DNA of 64,000 nt from Zopfochytrium polystomum. Taxonomy: Eukaryota > Chytridiomycota > Chytridiomycetes > Chytridiales > Chytridiaceae. Below, in pieces: positions 44,953-56,660 of this stretch; within the stretch, counting starts at the first letter, position 1; every line of letters starts with the position of its first letter. The stretch covers positions 52,908-116,907 of the forward strand of contig JAIVFJ010000203.1 of NCBI GenBank assembly GCA_025765615.1, given 5' to 3'. The notes below the pieces were generated by a model, which was given only the letters and a program-made list of their open reading frames with translations, ran no database searches and had not been told where the DNA came from. The position numbers were made by a program, and so were the translations under genes.

Positions 44953-47170
44953 TCAGCTCTTTTCGAGTGCGTATCTCCGGTACTGCACGTAGAACGTCAA
45001 GACGAGACCCATGGCGACGCAGAGACTACAAGGTAGTGCAGGAATGGTTGTGGTGGGGGGGTTTTTTTAATCGTTCGCATGGGGGAGGTGAATGAAAAAC
45101 TGTTTAGCTGGGCAACGCAGTGAAAGCTCAAAAAAAAAGGGAGAGAATCGACACGCGATTGCACGCACACACAGGTGGAAGAATAGAAGGGAAAGCAAAC
45201 AGAAATACTCACTTTTGCACCAAGTTCCCCAGCACCCACACACCAAACGCCGCCTCCGGGCTTGTCACCGCCGTCCCGACCGCCTTGGTCCCCAGCACCA
45301 CCGCCACCGCCAACGAGAAACAGATCAGCAGCCACCGCAAAAGGAGCCGCACCGCCCGCACCGACCCGACCCGGATCTCGCGCTCCACGGCTTCCAGCTC
45401 GCTCCGATCGCCGCCGCCGCCCCTGCCCAGCGACCCGGCGGTCCCCGGCATTGACGGCGCCTCGGATGTCGCGCGCGGCCGTGTCCCGGTCGAGTGAAGT
45501 GTGGCTGTCCCCGGGAACGCGACGCCGGCGCTCGAGCCCGAGAAGAACGCCGTTGCCGAAGACGGAGGCCCCGACGTCGGCGAGCCGTCGCCGCTGCCGA
45601 CGCTGCCACCTCCGCCGCGGTGCAGCGACGTGTCCGGCGGCGCCAGCGTACGAGCGTCGTACGGCCCACGATAAGGGTTCGACGCGCGCTTCTGCTGCTG
45701 CTGTAGGAGCTGTTGTTGCTGGAGGAGCTGCATCTGCATCTGCACCTGCACCTGTTGCTGCTGCTGCTGCTGGTAGAACCCGTTCAGCTGCTGGTACGGG
45801 TTCGTCCCCGCCCCGGGGTTCGCGAACGGGTGCGGGCTGGGGAGAGCCTGATGACTGTGGTGCGAGTAGTACTGCTGCTGCCCGTAGAGGAGTTGTTGCT
45901 GCGACGGCGAAGGCGGAGGCGTGCCGTCCAGCTGTTGGAGCGGCGCCGCTGGCGTGTACAGCGTCCCGGGAAGAAGGCTCGGCACGGCTGGTGGTGGTTG
46001 CTCTGGCTTTTTCCATGCACCGCCGCCGAGTAGCCCGAGCGCCGATGATGCCGTCGATGCCGTTGTTGACGTGGAGAGGATCGATGGCGCTGGTGGCCCT
46101 GCCGACGCTCCCGTCCGCCGCGGGGTGAGACCCGTGCCGCCGCCGCCGGCGTCGCCGCCGGTTGGGCCCATCTCGATTCGCGACACGCGCTCGCGGTTCA
46201 GCGCCAGCAGCGACGGCCCGATCGTAGCCCTCAGCGCGCGCGAGAACGCGCGCCACGCGGCGACCATAAACACCATGAACGCGATGCAGTACGCCGCGCC
46301 GCTGGCGCCGTCGATCCAGCTGGCCACGTCGTGCTGCGACTCCAGGCCCGCCAGCGCGCCCGCGTCCGTCTCGAGGTCGATCCGCCGCTCCAGCATCCCT
46401 AGCCACACCAGCGTCACCGCGTCCAGGAGCGGGAGCAGCGGAATCACGTAGAGCAGCGGCATGAACGGGCGCAGGTCTGGCACGTGGCTCAGCAGCGGCG
46501 TGATGAAGGAGTGCATTAGGAAGGTGATGGCCAGGCCGACGAGGAGGATGCCGGCGGCTTGGAAGGTTCTAGTTGTTCAAGCGAAAAGGGTGTGGAAGGG
46601 GTTTAGCGGTTGAGTATGCCTGGTACAATAATACAAGAGTGCTGTAAAACATACTCGAAGAAGAGGGCGTCTTTGAGCCGCAGAAACAGGAGAGACAGGG
46701 CATTGGCGATCGCCAGGCCCATGGCCAGCACGACGGTGATGGCCGTGGAAGAGAGCGGTTTGCACTGCCGGTCGCCATGCTGTTGCCGTCGATCCCGCAG
46801 CTCCTGCAAGACAATCAGAGTTGACACGTACACGCCGACCAACGCGATTAAACCGTTGATTGCGGTGAAGACTTCCACTGTGGGGACGTTTGCAAATCGA
46901 GTCAGCAAGACGCGAGGGTCGATAATCAAGGCACTCACCTGGCCTAAGGAAGGCGGGGCCTACTAGATCGGCGTAGCAGGAGATGTGGTACTCGGCTTTG
47001 CAGGCGATCGCAGGGGAATCTGCGATGGATCGGTTGATGTGGGGATGGTGGGGGGGTGTCCATGCAACACAAGGCAAGAAGAGGTAGGGTGAGGTGGATG
47101 AGCCACGACGAGTGGAGCGTGCATCCGAGTCATCCTCACCTCGAGGCAACAAGAGCCGCGCCATCGTCAT
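44953..47170 (-). CDS. Seven-helix (GPCR-like) protein with a polyQ loop
   Basis: Exons (minus): 47170-47140, 47019-46939, 46877-46655, 46568-45213, 45025-44953; phases 1, 1, 2, 2 agree. A short N-terminus with Cys (CKAEYHISCYADL) is followed by helices VFTAINGLIALVGVYVSTLI, STAITVVLAMGLAIANALSL, GILLVGLAITFLMHSF, LLYVIPLLPLLDAVTLVWL, GAAYCIAFMVFMVAAWRAF, then a long loop, then LLLRWLLICFSLAVAVVLG and FGVWVLGNLVQNLCVAMG. The loop of over 250 residues is Gln/Pro/Ser-rich with CAG-coded runs (45700-45780), where class-type GPCRs have intracellular loop 3. No family is recognised beyond the topology. A triple-RGS gene in the same window could act on its G protein, but that is inference. Confidence 0.7.
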
Positions 47171-47483
47171 CGATCGAGCAACCAACAGTGTGGGGGGGAA
47201 AGGTAAGACCAGCCAGCCAGCCAGCGAGCGAGCCAGCCCGCGGGGGTGGGGAGTCGTGCTGCTGTGTTGTGGTCGTAATGGGGGGGAGAAGTGTAGGAGG
47301 GCGTCGCGCGGCGTCAGGTGCGGGATTAGAGCGTGAGGGACAGGGACAGAGACAGAGACGGCGAGAGAGAGGGTTTTGTTGGTCCGATGGCATGTGGAGC
47401 TTGTGCTTGTGGATCTGTCTGTCTGTCTCCCTCGCTCTCCCACTCACACACACATACACACACTCTCTCTCTCTCCCTGCTCC

Positions 47484-47532
<49 letters not shown>

Positions 47533-48049
47533 TGTTCTCTATCTCGCGTCAGAACCCGACCAAAGTCTGTCTCTCAGTCTGTCTGCCTGTCGGCGGGTCC
47601 ACCTGTCCTCTCTGTCTGTCTAACGCAATAATGCCCGATTCGGCTGGAAGCCGGAAGGAAAGACACACAAACAAAAGGAAAAGAAAGTAAAAATTTTGAA
47701 ATATTATTACTGACGGTACGCTTGAGCTTGTGCGTGCGTGACCTGCAGCTATAAATAAACAAAATAAACAAATTAACACTGCGTGAACGAACAAGCAAGC
47801 AGTCGTGGGCCAAGATTATCACATTTAGCGGGAGCTTGCTCTGCGTATGTGCCTACCTGTTATGTGAATGCATCATTGAAATAAAGTCCTCGCACGAAAC
47901 AATGAAATAATAAATGTTGAGTAGCCGATACATGTATTCACAGCAAAAGCAAGTTGCCAACAAAGCGAAACCTAGAAGTACGCCCAACTCCACTTGGAAG
48001 ATTCTCTGAAAGACCCAAAAAACACACCAAAGCAAGCAGAAAAGCATCG
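47171..48049. other. Intergenic, CT/GA microsatellites
   Basis: A CT run of about 45 nt (47486-47529) and GTCTGT repeats (47565-47620). No gene seen. Confidence 0.65.
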
Positions 48050-49140
48050 TCACCTCCACCTCAACGGAACGACTTGAAAAGCCGGCGGCACCGAGCTGCA
48101 CCCGTCGTTCTTCACATCGATGGCGACCGGCTTCCCGTCGTTGTTCAACGTCTCGACCGCATTGTCCGTGAACCCCGTATTGTTCATATTCAAAATGTGC
48201 TCGTACGCGTTCACCCGGTACACACCGTCACCTGATACGGTGCCGGCATCCCCAGCGTCATCTCCCGCCTCGCCGCCAGCAGCCGCCGCAGGAACGCCTC
48301 CTCGGTCGAACCGCCCCCGTTCACCCACGGCTTGGCCCGCTCCGCCAACGTCGCCATGCTGATCGGCCCCAGCTGCACCACCGTGTCAAACACGATCGCG
48401 ACCCCGAGCGCCGTCTGGATCCCGACGGTCTTGATCAGCTTGGCGTTCGGCGCAAAGTACCGGCTGACCGCGACGTACTTTTGCGCGGGCTCGAACGCCG
48501 AGGCGTCGTGCAACGCCGCGTCCTGCCACGCGGAGCAGAAACCCGTGAGGCCGTCTTCGCTGGCGGAGTCGGCGGTTGCGAGCGTTGTCAGCGCGGGGAC
48601 GAAGCTGGCGAGGGGAGGGGATTTCTGCGTGGTGCCCGTGAGGTAGCGGACGATGACGTCGCGGACGCTGCCGGTCCGCGTTGTGAACTGAATGATGCCG
48701 CACGAGAGGCCGTGGTCGTCGTTGTGGTTGCCGCAGGACGCGTAGTTGAGTCTGGAGCAAAAAGTGAAAGGAAGTGGATGTGAGATCCTGTTTTCATGGC
48801 GATGCTGGCGGGCGTTTTCACGTACTTTGGCGAGCTGTTTTCAAAGACGCTGGTGATCTTTACAATTAGTTCGAACTGGCACTCGGTGATGCCCTGCTCC
48901 GAGTAAATGTCCACTTGCGCTGCGGAGGCGGGCTGGGAATCGGTGGGTGAAAAGGGGGAGGGCAGTGATGGGAGTGGGGAATTAGAGCCGCCCATCCAGG
49001 ACGAATTCGATTGATGGGACACGGGGTGGTGCCCAACTTACTGCGGCGGTGGACCTCGCGACGCACAGCAGGCTGATGAAAAGCCAGAATAAGACGGTGG
49101 GCGCTGCTGCTACTGCTGCTGCTGCTGAGACGTAGATCAT
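48050..49140 (-). CDS. GH46 chitosanase, secreted
   Basis: Exons (minus): 49140-49042, 48932-48826, 48751-48050. Signal/anchor PTVLFWLFISLLCVA. The catalytic Glu is in ITSVFENSSPK; then NYASCGNHNDDHGLSCGIIQ and FTTRTGSVRDVIVRYL, the GH46 pattern of E, D and GI-x-x-FTTGTG. C-terminal YRVNAYEHILN and VETLNNDGKPV also match the family. It would hydrolyse chitosan outside the cell, in wall remodelling or feeding. Two extra bases (GT repeat near 48219-48226) shift the frame between YQVTV and YRVNAY; without them the domain is continuous to the TGA at 48050. Confidence 0.82.
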
Positions 49141-49719
49141 CTGGTGACTTGGGTATGTGTGTGACCGGGGGGGAGGAAGGGGGCTTTCGGGGTGAGATGC
49201 CTTGGCGTTGCAGCAAAGCGGGAGAGTGGTTGGCTATTTATGTATATGTATCGAAGGTCGGCAGGGCTCGGGCGGCGGGGGCGGCGGGGGCGGCAGCGGC
49301 GGCGGCGGCGGGCGAGCGGGCGGGTGACTTGTGCTGGTTGTTGTTGTCGTTGCTGTTGTTTGGCAGCTTCGCGCGAAGACAGCCAACAGCGACTGCGCAT
49401 GATTTGTGTGGCTGTGTCTTCCTTCCCCTGTGGCGCAGGGCGCCAGAGATGCGGTTGCGAGCGAGGCGGTCTGTCTCCTGGTCTATCTCCTCTCCTTGTT
49501 GTCTACTTTGCTGTCTGCTCGGATGGATCGACGGGGTGAATGAGTGTAAGAATTTCTCTCCCAAATTGAGAGGGTCAAGTGGCAGAGCCACGGGGACGCA
49601 TTTTTTCCTTCTTTTCAAAAAAGGAAAGGACGGACAACCAGTTTGCGGGTTGCGAGGCAAGCGCAGAGAGAGGGACAGAGAGAGAGTGTGTGAGAGAGAG
49701 TGAGAGAGAGTGTGTGAGA

Positions 49720-49804
<85 letters not shown>

Positions 49805-50107
49805 GTGAGAGAGAGAGAGAGAGACACGCTGTGGGGGGGCTCCAGAACCATCACTGCTTGGCCGCGTGGTTATTGTGCCTTCCACTGTCAAGCCACGCAT
49901 TCACCTCTCGCGACTGGATTGCGTCACTGCCCCGCGATAGCCCAGCCCCCATGGCCACTCGTATCGTCAATAATTCGCTCGCTTGGCCTTTCCTCTTTCC
50001 CAGTGGAAAGGTCTATTGAAGGTCCAGCGCTGAGGTCGGCTCTTGCTGCTCCAAACAGCAATCCAGAATACCATGTAGTCAAAAAATGATGTCCAGCTTT
50101 GAACAGA
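49141..50107. repeat. Intergenic with a large GA microsatellite
   Basis: A nearly pure GA run of about 150 nt (49677-49826). ORFs over it are artefacts. No gene in the rest. Confidence 0.75.
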
Positions 50108-51973
50108 TCATATATTTCCTACTTTGCTTTCAGAACCGCTCTCGTCGACGATATCAACAAAACGGCTGGCCGGCAAACGACGCCGCGCCTCCTCCCACCA
50201 CCGTTTCGATCGAATATCCTCAGGCGCGTTGTCTGCAAAAACGGGGATGCCCAGGTTCCGGGCCACCAGCCATTCCAGAAACGGCAGGCACTCCTCCACC
50301 AACCGGCGCGAATGGACCTCTGCGATCCGGCCACCTCCCAGCACGCTTCCGCGCTCCAGCCACCAATCCAGACCGTCGAGGATCTCCTCGCGCCACGCAC
50401 TTGGTGACAGGCAGTTCGATTCGATACTTGCAGCGAGCTCGATCAGATCTAGCGCAGGCCAATCATCCTCTGTGGGTATGCAAGCCCAGGAGCCCTCGCC
50501 GTCCGCGTCGCGCGTGCTCAACAGCCAGTCCATCACCTCCCGATTCAGCGCGTGACGCTTCACAAAAGAGAACCCGTCAGCGATGTCGTTGGTGAGCGGC
50601 AGGCCGCTCCGCGTCCACCACGAGAAAACCGTTGGCGCGCTCGCCGCGACGCTGACGGGGCACTCGAGCGGCTGCACGTACGCGCTCGCCTGGAACCAGT
50701 GCAGAAGGTCCACGTGCTCGCCTTCCACTGCCTTTCGAACAAGGATCGACGACCGCGCCGCGTTCGGCGGCTCAGGGAAGCGCGTGGCCCACCACTCAAA
50801 CACCGGACGGAACCCGGCCTTGGCCGCGGCCTCCAGCGACGCGTCTTGCCACACGTCCGAGTCCGCCGCGCAAACGTCCCACCAGAACTGCAGCGCGCCG
50901 ACGTGGCCGCGGAAGCACGCCGTCCAGATCGAGTTGCGCGGCGGCCGGAACGGATCCCACGGGTAGCGCGACTTCCACCAGTTCAGGACCGCGACGTGCC
51001 CGCTCTCGGTTGCAGCAGAGACTACGGAACCGACGTCAAAGTCAACGCCGCTTTCGCTCCGGATCCAGTCTAGCACAGAGATCTGGCAGTTCACCGCCGC
51101 GTGTTTCGCCGCCTCGCGCAGGTCCGGCCGCGCCGCCGGCCCGTCCGCCGCCGCAAAAGTCGACCCCGGTGCGGAGCGGTCGAACTTTGACTCGATGATC
51201 TGCTGCAGCATCCCAAACACGTCCACGCTCGGCGGCCCGCTTGCAGCCCCCGCCGCCACCCGCCGGCGCAGTTGCGCCAGCTGCAGCTCGTCGTCGCTAT
51301 AATCAAACCCGAGGATCTGCCGCGCAACTTCGCTCCCCTCACCCCCGGCCTCCGCTTCCACCCACGCAAGCGCCTCCGCGCGGTCAAACGTCGCCGCCAT
51401 CCGCAGCGGCCAGTACTCGGCCGTCCGCGGGTCCCACCCGCGCGACTTGCACCACTTCAGCACCTCCAGCCCGCCACCCATCAGCGCCGCGCCGGCAACG
51501 TGCCCGATGTTGACCTCGGCGTGAAGGAGAAGCGTCTGCGACGCGCGAGACGTCGTCCACCACTCGAGGACTCCCACGTGGTTGCCCTTGGCCGCGACGT
51601 GCAGCGCGGCGACCACGATCCGCGAGTAGCTGACGTTGTCTTCAAACCCGAGCGCGAGATCCCACCACTCGATCAGCGCCGGCGAGGTAGGGCGGCGATC
51701 GGGCGATGGTGTTGTGCGGGATTTGAGGATCCAGAAGAGCGAGTCGATCGGTGGGACGGAGCCAATGTCGGTCGTGGCGGTGCGGAGGCGGAAGTCGAGG
51801 AGGTCGACGCGGCCGCGCTGCGATGCGGTGACCAGGGTCGCGGAGGGGATCGAGTAGAGCGCGAGGGCCTGGTGGCGTTCGTGGCGCAGGAGGGTGGCGA
51901 GGCGGAAGCGGTCGGACCCTGCGAGGTTCGTGAGGACGGAATGGCCGAGGGCGGCGAGGGCGGCATCGCCCAT
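50108..51973 (-). CDS. Ankyrin-like repeat protein (VLEWW type)
   Basis: Single exon, 621 residues, frame intact. Start at 51973 (MGDAALAALGHSVLTNL); the upstream extension comes from a CT repeat. Repeats of about 33-50 residues with the pattern A-x-x-GH-x-x-VLxWW: HVGVLEWWTTSRAS, GLEVLKWCKSRGWDP, HVAVLNWWKSRYPWDP, HVGALQFWWD, GFRPVFEWWATRF, HVDLLHWFQASAY, FLEWLVARNLG. This diverged ankyrin type is common in chytrid fungi and usually mediates protein binding. No other domain seen. Confidence 0.8.
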   Translation of the reverse strand: MGDAALAALGHSVLTNLAGSDRFRLATLLRHERHQALALYSIPSATLVTASQRGRVDLLDFRLRTATTDIGSVPPIDSLFWILKSRTTPSPDRRPTSPALIEWWDLALGFEDNVSYSRIVVAALHVAAKGNHVGVLEWWTTSRASQTLLLHAEVNIGHVAGAALMGGGLEVLKWCKSRGWDPRTAEYWPLRMAATFDRAEALAWVEAEAGGEGSEVARQILGFDYSDDELQLAQLRRRVAAGAASGPPSVDVFGMLQQIIESKFDRSAPGSTFAAADGPAARPDLREAAKHAAVNCQISVLDWIRSESGVDFDVGSVVSAATESGHVAVLNWWKSRYPWDPFRPPRNSIWTACFRGHVGALQFWWDVCAADSDVWQDASLEAAAKAGFRPVFEWWATRFPEPPNAARSSILVRKAVEGEHVDLLHWFQASAYVQPLECPVSVAASAPTVFSWWTRSGLPLTNDIADGFSFVKRHALNREVMDWLLSTRDADGEGSWACIPTEDDWPALDLIELAASIESNCLSPSAWREEILDGLDWWLERGSVLGGGRIAEVHSRRLVEECLPFLEWLVARNLGIPVFADNAPEDIRSKRWWEEARRRLPASRFVDIVDESGSESKVGNI

Positions 51974-52164
51974 CTCCTTTCTCTGCTCCCCGAGCGTCCT
52001 TGTCAAAAAATCTGGATAGTCCGATCTGATGTTTCCATGACAAGGCAACTCTGTCCAGAACAGTTCCAGAGAAACTTCGGAATTCGGCCATTGTTTGTTT
52101 GGCTTTGACAGTAAATCTGGCCGCGTGTCTCGATAGCTTGATGGCTTGTTCGTTAGGCCAGCGC

Positions 52165-52196
<32 letters not shown>

Positions 52197-52333
52197 CTCT
52201 CTCTCTCTCTCGTTCCATCTTCACCAATTCCCGTCAGAAAAGCCCGCGCTGCCGTTTCACTCGCAAGTGTGGCTGCAGCGCTGACCTCGTCCTCCCCGGT
52301 TGATAATCGGGTCCACTACAAGAGCAGCGCATC
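51974..52333. other. Short intergenic region
   Basis: CT run at 52166-52212. No gene. Confidence 0.6.
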
Positions 52334-52945
52334 TCAGATGGCCGGCTCGGAGTTGATTACAGTGCGCAACAGTAGCCCTTGGTTTCTTGTTGGATTTACA
52401 GATAGAGATGGAAGTTTTCGTAACATAATTCGTACCGAAAACAATAAGTTTGGATGTTCACTTAAGGGAATATTCGTAATACTCCAGATGATCTTAAACT
52501 TTTTAAAATTTGGCAATCTAAATTTAATGGAACACAAAAAGAAGAGAAATCTTATCTGGGTAATCACAAAAAGAGAATATCTGGTAGAGCTTAGAGATTT
52601 TTTTTAGACGTATCCTTTGCAAACGTCGAGAGCTATTCAATTTCAAGCATGGAGTCAAACCTTGGATATAATTACATCTAAGACTAAACAAGACTTGACA
52701 GAAAAAAAATTGGGAAACAATAGTTCATTTAAAGGATTGTTTGCTAAGGATAGAGCCCCAAAGTAAAGGAATTGTTCCCATACATAATCAATAAGAATCA
52801 ATCAGACTTGTTGATCAATTCTAATATAAGCCAGGCAAAACCTTTGTACCCAAACTGGATATCTGGTTTTGTAGCAGCAGACGGTTGTGGAGAGAATAAG
52901 AATAATCATAAGTGGAATGAAGTAGTTGGCATTCGCGACTAAAGT
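52334..52945 (+). pseudogene. LAGLIDADG homing endonuclease relic (mitochondrial type)
   Basis: A sharply AT-rich island in GC-rich DNA. First motif: SPWFLVGFTDRDGSF, the first LAGLIDADG helix in its mitochondrial form. Then, in another frame, YPLQTSRAIQFQAWSQTLDI, and last LYPNWISGFVAADGCG, the second helix. Stops and frame shifts interrupt it. Such proteins are encoded in fungal mitochondrial introns, so this is probably mitochondrial DNA moved to the nucleus. Confidence 0.8.
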
Positions 52946-53851
52946 ACATTTGTTGGTTGATAAACATCGAAAGAGCTTTGCTTAATCTTTTACGGGATCC
53001 AAAGGATTAAAGACCGTAATCCGAGCGTCGCTGAACCACGCGCGGAGCGCAGACACGTACTCTGCGATACATTCCTCTACCGCAGAGCGATGCTTTGCGT
53101 TCGCCTCCCTGTTGCTCGGTGCCTTTAATGTTCCCCAATATCGAGCTACACAGGCTGTCGTTCATTTTTTGGTGGCGTGGCAGGCCACCGTCGCCTTTCG
53201 AATGTGGTCCATAGTGACACGCGCGACCAGATCCAGGATGCCCATTCAGCTCCCTCACCAGACTGGTGTCGCCCCAGACGTGCGAGACGATGCTGTAGTC
53301 GCCCGTTGCGGGGCCTTTGATGATCATGCTCTGTCTGAATCTCTCACGTTCTACGAGTGTCTCGCTTGCTCGCTCGAGATTTTTTGCCTTGCTTTCTCTC
53401 CATCACCTTGCACTCACAGCTCAACACATCGAAGATGGTTTAGTCCCTTTCCTTTATGATGGCCCGCACCGGGAGCTTGGACAAATAACGGATGGGATAG
53501 GCTGAAGCAGGTGAACTTACTAAAGGTATGACTGTTGGGAAAATATTAACAGAGGCTGGGGAGTAGACGAGGATGAAAAGTGCACAAAGGGTGAAGGCAA
53601 ATAGAGGCACAAGGAATTATTGAGGGAAAGCGGGGCGGCACGACTGACTGGGTACAGAGGCCTTAGAGCGCCTTGTAGGAGTGATGAAATGTAAAGACTT
53701 AGAACAAAAAAAGGTAGGTCGAAATCGTGAAACGAGAAAGAGTCTCGGGCTAAAAAAGGGAGTAGCCAAGCAAAGTATTTGTAAAACGCAAGCAACGCGC
53801 CCGAGGAGCCTCCTCCTTCCATCAATCTGTCTCCCTCCCTCCCCATCTCAT
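52946..53851. other. Intergenic, weak ORF
   Basis: A minus-strand ORF (53327-53007) begins with GDYSIVSHVWGDTSLV, faintly like the start of fungal HET domains (Y-x-x-(I/L)S-x-x-WG). No further HET motifs. From 53520 to 53851 nothing is supported. Confidence 0.25.
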
Positions 53852-55797
53852 TCACGTCGACACGGAGCACTGCGCCAGCGCGGCGTTCAAGTTTGCGCTG
53901 TTCTGCGCGATGCCATTCGTAAAGTCCATCTGCAGCATGGCCAGCGCGGTCGCGTCCGTCGCCGCGACGCCCGTGATCCCCATGGCCAGCTCCTGCTCCG
54001 CGAGCTGCGCGTTCGCGACAATCGCCAAACCCGGCGCGGCTCCGTTCCCGACGGCCAACGCCTGGTTCGCGGTCCGGATCGCGATTCCGTTGTTGATGGC
54101 CGCGAGGAGAGCGGCTTTCGCCGTGGCGGTGGCGGCTTGGTCGCCGGCGTTGACGGTGGTCGTGAGGGCGGCGAGTGCGGCGAGTTCTTGGTTTTGGACG
54201 GCGATGTTGGCGACAATGCCGTTTGCGAGGGACACGACGTTTGGGGTGCAGGGCGGCAGCGCGAGCATGGTGTTGATGGAGCAGCCGCTGACCGCCTTTT
54301 TGGGATTGTTGGTTGTTGTGGTGGTGATTGGGAGAGAAGGCGAGCGAGCCACCATCATGATCATTATGACACGAATTATTATACGGCCTTACCGCCATCA
54401 GGTTCTTCTCGTTCTGCACGATGCCGTTGTTAAAGTCCATCTGCAGGGTGGCGACGTTGGGCAGGTCGGTGGCCGGCACGCCCGTCAGGCCCTGCACGAG
54501 CGCGAGCTCGGCGGCCTGCGCCATGGCGACCTGCTCGCGTGGCGTGTGTTGTGTGTGTGTGTGTGTGTGTGTTGGTTTGGTTTAGTTTGGTTTGGGATGG
54601 TTTGGTTTGGTTCAAAGTGCGAAGGGACAGCGCACTGACGTGTCAGCTTCTCATGCGTCCCAGGACGGACAACGTCTCAGCCCCCCGGCTATGCAAGGCA
54701 GGAAGCAGAGACAGAGAGGCCGGAGAGCTAGAGAAGAGAGAGCGAGCGAGGAGACGGCGCACACGGCCACCCGATACTCTACTCTACTCTACGCTACTCT
54801 ACTATTCTCTCTCTCAGAGTCAACCCACACACTACTCACCGTCGCCAGCCCCGCGACGGCGCCGTTGCCCGCAGGCGCCAAGTTCTGGTTGTTCATTGCG
54901 CAGGACCACGCCCTCCTGCACCTTGGCCAGCAGCGCCGCCCGCGCCGCCTGGAACGCGTTGGCGTCCACCGGATTGGTCGCCTGCAGCACTGTCTGCACC
55001 TGCCCCACCAGCTGCAGCTCCTGGTTCTGGATCGCAATGTTGTTCAAGATGCCCTGCGCGAGCGCCATCACCTGCGGCGAGCACTGCGGCTGCGCGTTGT
55101 TGACCAGCGTGCACGCGCTCATGGCCTGTTCATTGTGAATATTTGTGTCGTGAGTGAGACGACATCGCCGGAGAACAACAACAACCAACAGCAGCCCAAC
55201 TCACCGCCGCAAGGGTCGCCTGGTTCCTCGTAATCCCGCCCGAAAACTTCATCTGCAGCATGACCAAATTCGGCAAATCCGTCGCAGGCGTCCCCGTCAA
55301 GCCCGTCGCCAACGCCAATACAGCCGCCTGGGGTCTGAGCGAGCATGGCCAGCCCGGTGACCGCCGCGTTGTCGGCCGGCACAAGGTTCTGATTGTTCAT
55401 CCGCACAATCACGGCAGAGTTGAACACGGTCAGCAGGTTTGCCTTGGCCTGCGCGAACGCCGCCGGGTCGACGGCGGCGACGTTGAGGACTTTTTGGAGC
55501 GCGGCGACGGCGGCGAGTTCTTGCTGCTGGAGGGCGATGTGGGCGTTGATGCCTTGAACAAGACGAACCACATTTGGCGCGCAGTTGGGCAAAGGCCCGG
55601 CGGCGGCGGCTACAGCTGCAGCAGGGGCAGCTGGATCTGTCACATTGTTGTCGGCGGCGACGGCGGCTGGGACGGCTGCGGCCATTACGGCGGCTCGCCT
55701 TGGTGCCGGGGATGCGGCGGGTGTGGCTCGGGGCCAAGGCCAGCACGGCGGCGAGAGTGGCGAGGGCGGCGACGACGACGGCGACGGAGAGATGCAT
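53852..55797 (-). CDS. Secreted protein with about three 75-residue repeats
   Basis: Proposed exons: 55797-55205, 55125-54840, 54530-54393, 54295-53852, all phase-0 junctions. Signal peptide MHLSVAVVVAALATLAAVLA. Each repeat has a Cys-Pro start (CAPNVVRLVQGI, CSPQVMALAQGI, CTPNVVSLANGI), NIAxQNQEL, then MNNQNL or TANQAL, a Gly/Ala loop, LTGVPATDLPN and LQMDFNNGIVQN. Helical, Ala/Asn-rich, no family recognised. Introns fall within the repeats. Three one-base frame breaks are inferred by comparing repeats: near 55717-55745, at the C4 run 55330-55333 and near 54896. So this is either a decaying gene or one affected by assembly indels. Confidence 0.6.
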
Positions 55798-55893
55798 TCG
55801 CGTGTGTGAGTGTGTGAGTGTGTGGTATGTGTGTGTGTGAGATTAGTTGCGACCTTTTGTTGGTTGGGTTGGAGCGGGAGTTCGATGTTAACC

Positions 55894-55946
<53 letters not shown>

Positions 55947-56235
55947 CCTTTCACACGCACTTGCAACGGCTCTTCCATCTTATGCTACTGCTGCCGCCTC
56001 AGTCTGGAAAGGGGCGGCAGCACGCGGCGGGCCGCACAAAAATCGATACCACCCGTCTCTGCACCAACACCAGCACCAGCCGGCCGCAGCAGAGCAGCTC
56101 ACAACCTGCCCGCGCCTCCCGTGATGCCGATCTCTTTTTCCGCCCCTCTTTATCATGCATTTTATGCCGTTCGCCCCAATTCGAGGCATGGGTGTATGCC
56201 CCTTCCTTTTTCGTCATTCCGATGCCGCTTGTCGG
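55798..56235. other. Intergenic, CT microsatellite
   Basis: A CT run of about 44 nt (55899-55942). No gene. Confidence 0.6.
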
Positions 56236-56604
56236 TCAAATCAGCCAGCAAAGGGCAACAGCTGCAAACAACCAGAACGATATAACGGGGACCAAGGGCC
56301 ATTCGGTTGCAGCGCGCGGGAACGGCGACAGCGGGCGACAAGGCGGCGGAGTCGTCGAGCGAGGTCGGACGACGACGTACAATGAGCATACGCAGAGGAG
56401 GGAGGGGTTGTCCCTGAATGCGACGGAGCGTCTGATCCATCCAGCAAAAGAGTCGAACAACGAGCTTACGATCGTGTCAACGAAACGAACGACTCCGAGG
56501 ATCATAATAAAAACCCGGAAAAATATGGTGCGCACGAGCGAGTTCGGCCGCCGGCACTGTCGCCGCCCCAGCCAGGACTCGTCGAACTGCAAATCTTTCG
56601 CCAT
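56236..56604 (-). CDS. Possible small membrane protein
   Basis: 122 codons from an ATG at 56604. Hydrophobic stretches TIFFRVFIMILGVVRFV, LLCVCSLYVVV and VPVISFWLFAAVALCWL, with a basic N-terminus. No family and no splice evidence. It sits 57 bp downstream of the SDR gene stop, in the same direction. Could be a chance ORF. Confidence 0.35.
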   Translation of the reverse strand: MAKDLQFDESWLGRRQCRRPNSLVRTIFFRVFIMILGVVRFVDTIVSSLFDSFAGWIRRSVAFRDNPSLLCVCSLYVVVRPRSTTPPPCRPLSPFPRAATEWPLVPVISFWLFAAVALCWLI

Positions 56605-56660
56605 TTTCGCCGAAGGCTTGCAATGAGCTCAAACACAACGATCTCTTTAATTGTGCTATT

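Noticed and set aside
45262..46128. 288-codon plus-strand ORF
   Set aside because: Antisense shadow of the polyQ loop of the seven-helix gene.
49677..49826. ORFs of alternating Arg/Glu or Leu/Ser
   Set aside because: Translation of a GA/CT microsatellite.
53007..53327. HET-domain gene
   Set aside because: Only one short resemblance (SIVSHVWGDT); later HET motifs are absent.
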